A stretch of 64,000 nucleotides of DNA from Ensifer sp. Root278 (GTDB taxonomy: Bacteria > Pseudomonadota > Alphaproteobacteria > Rhizobiales > Rhizobiaceae): NCBI RefSeq assembly GCF_001429285.1, contig NZ_LMJJ01000003.1, positions 82,662 through 146,661 on the forward strand, read 5' to 3'. Within the stretch, counting starts at the first letter, position 1. Each line of letters starts with the position of its first letter. A program made the translations under genes and the position numbers. Below the pieces are notes generated by a model. The model saw nothing but the letters and a program-made list of their open reading frames with translations, searched no databases and was not told the origin of the DNA. Positions 62,282 through 64,000 of the stretch are shown here, piece by piece.

Positions 62282-63250
62282 ATGACGACACAATTGACCT
62301 CGCTCGACGCTCAAATGACCGGCGAGCTTCTGCCGTTCGACGGTTTGATATCCGCTTTGCGCAATGCATTTGCAGAAGGTTGCGAGGTGCCCGTTCGACA
62401 TCACCATACGATTTTCAACGAAGGCGAACCCGACGCGACGGTCTTGCTAATGCCGGCCTGGCACAGCGCTGCAAGGATCTCGCGATATCTGGGCGTAAAA
62501 ATAGTGACAGTTTTTCCCGGGAATGCGTCGCGGGGCATGCCCGGCTTGACATCAACCTACATTCTTTACGACGGTCAAACTGGGCGCCAACTCGCGACCC
62601 TCGATGGGGGTACGATTACGGCACGACGAACTGTGGCCGCCTCTGCGCTTGCCGCTGACTACCTGGCTAGGAAGGATTCCAGACGACTGCTGGTCGTCGG
62701 AGCCGGAAAGGTGGGCTCCCTAATCCCCGATGCTTTCTGTGCCGTTCGGCCCATCGAACACATCGATGTTTGGGACATCGATGCTGCGAATTCGAAGCGC
62801 CTCGTCGATGATCTTCGCGGCAGAGGAATGAATGCGAATGTCGCTGATAAATTGGAGGCCAGCGTAGAGGCGGCTGACATTGTTAGCGCCGCGACCCTCT
62901 CAACAACACCGATCCTGAAGGGATCGTGGCTACAGCCCGGAACGCACGTCGATCTCATCGGGAGCTTCACACCGAAAATGCGTGAAGCCGACGACGAAGC
63001 AATAATGCGTTCGGCGCTTTTTGTAGACACTGTCGAAGCGCTCCATGAAAGCGGCGATTTGGTTCAGCCAATCCAAAGCGGCGTTTGCACAGAGGCCGCA
63101 GTTCGCGCAACCCTTGCAGAAATGTGCCGGCGGTCAGATGTTCGGCGCACTTCAGCGGGGGAGATTACACTCTACAAGGCCGTGGGGACGGCTTTGTCTG
63201 ACCTCGCGGCGGCCACGATGGCCTACGAACGCCATTTGGTGGCAGGGTAG
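62282..63250 (+). CDS. Ornithine cyclodeaminase/mu-crystallin-family enzyme
   Basis: A protein of 322 residues from the ATG at 62282. The NAD(P)-binding Rossmann motif LLVVGAGKVGS is near residue 140, preceded by GTITARRTVAASALAADYLA and followed by DVWDIDAANSKRLV. The family includes ornithine cyclodeaminase and pyrroline-2-carboxylate or ketimine reductases. In this operon it may act on an amino or imino acid released by the hydantoinase, but that is inference. It is the last gene of the operon; an earlier in-frame start at 62243 is less likely. Confidence 0.85.
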   Translation: MTTQLTSLDAQMTGELLPFDGLISALRNAFAEGCEVPVRHHHTIFNEGEPDATVLLMPAWHSAARISRYLGVKIVTVFPGNASRGMPGLTSTYILYDGQTGRQLATLDGGTITARRTVAASALAADYLARKDSRRLLVVGAGKVGSLIPDAFCAVRPIEHIDVWDIDAANSKRLVDDLRGRGMNANVADKLEASVEAADIVSAATLSTTPILKGSWLQPGTHVDLIGSFTPKMREADDEAIMRSALFVDTVEALHESGDLVQPIQSGVCTEAAVRATLAEMCRRSDVRRTSAGEITLYKAVGTALSDLAAATMAYERHLVAG

Positions 63251-63421
63251 GGTTTCCCGGCCGCTGGGCTTTGAAGACAAAGGGATCACTGGTTCGATTA
63301 CAGTCAAGGCGAGGGATAGGAGACATCCGTGCTGCCGGCTTCCGGTCGTCGAGTGGAGAGTTCGCGTTGGTTTATTGTGCCGAACATTTCGCGTCGACGG
63401 CTTTTCCAGTATCGTCGTCAC

Positions 63422-64000
63422 ATGCCAGACACGCCTATGACGCCCGAAACCCCTGCGCCGATTGACGGCACCAAGCCTGCTGTCGCGGCACGCCGTCGAG
63501 ACGACTTCAAGCCCACTGTCAAAATCCAGCTCGCCCAGCGCGTCGGCTACCTGTGTTCCAACCCGCAGTGCCAGCGGCTGACCATCGGACCACGCAAAGG
63601 CGAAGAAGGTTCGAACACCATCGGCGTAGCCGCCCACATCAAAGCCGCGTCACCCGGCGGTCCCCGATACGATTCCAGTCAGACGGCGATGGAACGCGCG
63701 AGTGCAGATAACGGAATCTGGCTGTGCGCCGACCATGCCCACCTCATCGACCACAACCCGGAGGAGTTCACGGTCGAGAGGCTGGAGAAGTGGAAGCAGG
63801 AGGCCGAAGAACGCGCGTTCCAGCAACTTGCCAGCGGCAAGGGCCCAGCGACCATCGCCCAGCTGTCGGACGAACTTATCCAGCAATTGGCGCCTTACAT
63901 TTCACGGCTCGGTCTGCCGGCGAATGCCGATCTTGCGACTATCAAAACGGAGGTGCGCGTGGCGTCGCTGGCGGATATCGAAACCTACGAGCGGCGGCGG
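63422..64000 (+). CDS. HNH-domain protein, truncated by the window edge
   Basis: An open frame of 193 codons runs to the end of the window without a stop. It starts at ATG 63422 (MPDTPMTPETPAP). An HNH-like domain is present: YLCSNPQCQRLTIGP near residue 42, GVAAHIKAASPGGPRYD near 67, and NGIWLCADHAHLIDHNPEEF near 95. A helical segment follows (VERLEKWKQEAEERAFQQL). HNH domains of this type are often fused to larger effector or sensor regions in defence proteins. The rest of the gene lies outside the window, so its full nature is unknown. Confidence 0.75.
   Translation, partial: MPDTPMTPETPAPIDGTKPAVAARRRDDFKPTVKIQLAQRVGYLCSNPQCQRLTIGPRKGEEGSNTIGVAAHIKAASPGGPRYDSSQTAMERASADNGIWLCADHAHLIDHNPEEFTVERLEKWKQEAEERAFQQLASGKGPATIAQLSDELIQQLAPYISRLGLPANADLATIKTEVRVASLADIETYERRR

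Overview
The window looks like the accessory (mobile or plasmid-like) part of an alphaproteobacterial genome, most likely Rhizobiales. This is inferred from the moderately high GC, the IS66 and IS256 family remnants, an ArdC-type antirestriction remnant of the kind carried by conjugative elements, and a TorT-like/hydantoinase catabolic operon of a style common in rhizobia. No rRNA, tRNA, integrase or CRISPR array was seen.

Layout. (1) 281-684 is a broken ardC remnant. (2) 726-10545 is one tightly overlapping operon: a HigA-like repressor, a SNF2-type helicase, a DUF4391-like protein, a type III-like Mod methyltransferase, a gamma-glutamylcyclotransferase-like protein and a type III-like Res. 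It is an extended restriction-modification system with its own regulator. (3) 10.7-15.3 kb holds small plasmid/ICE-style genes, several broken, and a cluster of short repeats that look like transposase-binding sites. (4) 15.3-19.7 kb holds a secreted HtrA-like protease, an HNH nuclease plus nucleotidyltransferase-like pair, and IS66-type debris. (5) 19.7-25.1 kb (minus strand) holds a large SF2 helicase with a nuclease-like C-terminus and a frameshifted PUA/EVE-like plus PD-(D/E)XK nuclease. (6) 25.3-40.1 kb is a second defence-like array. A WYL regulator of the BrxR/CapW type sits divergent to a small basic protein, followed by an AddB/AddA-like nuclease-helicase pair, a GIY-YIG protein, and a DUF6361 / phospholipase-D-like / SNF2-like helicase / small protein operon.

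(7) 40.1-50.4 kb (minus strand) is the most unusual part. One compact transcription unit starts with a secreted GH19-like muralytic domain fused to a trypsin-like protease. It is followed by a three-gene cassette (short trypsin-like protease, long trypsin-like protease, propeller-like protein with a peptidoglycan-binding domain) that occurs twice in the same order. One copy has lost its catalytic histidine in the short protease, and its propeller protein carries an extra M15 peptidase domain. I propose this as the best candidate for an undescribed system, acting at the cell wall or outside the cell. (8) 51112-52566 is an inactivated IS256-family element with a clear target duplication. (9) 52969-63250 is an XRE-cupin regulator and a divergent catabolic operon: class II aldolase, TorT-like binding protein, sugar-type ABC ATPase and permease, HyuA, HyuB and an ornithine cyclodeaminase-like enzyme. 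(10) An HNH-domain protein runs off the right edge.

Working model: the first 40 kb is a layered anti-phage island in a mobile background. The 40-50 kb locus is a separate extracellular protease/wall-binding system, and the right end returns to metabolism. Family calls rest on motifs read by eye; no database search was possible.
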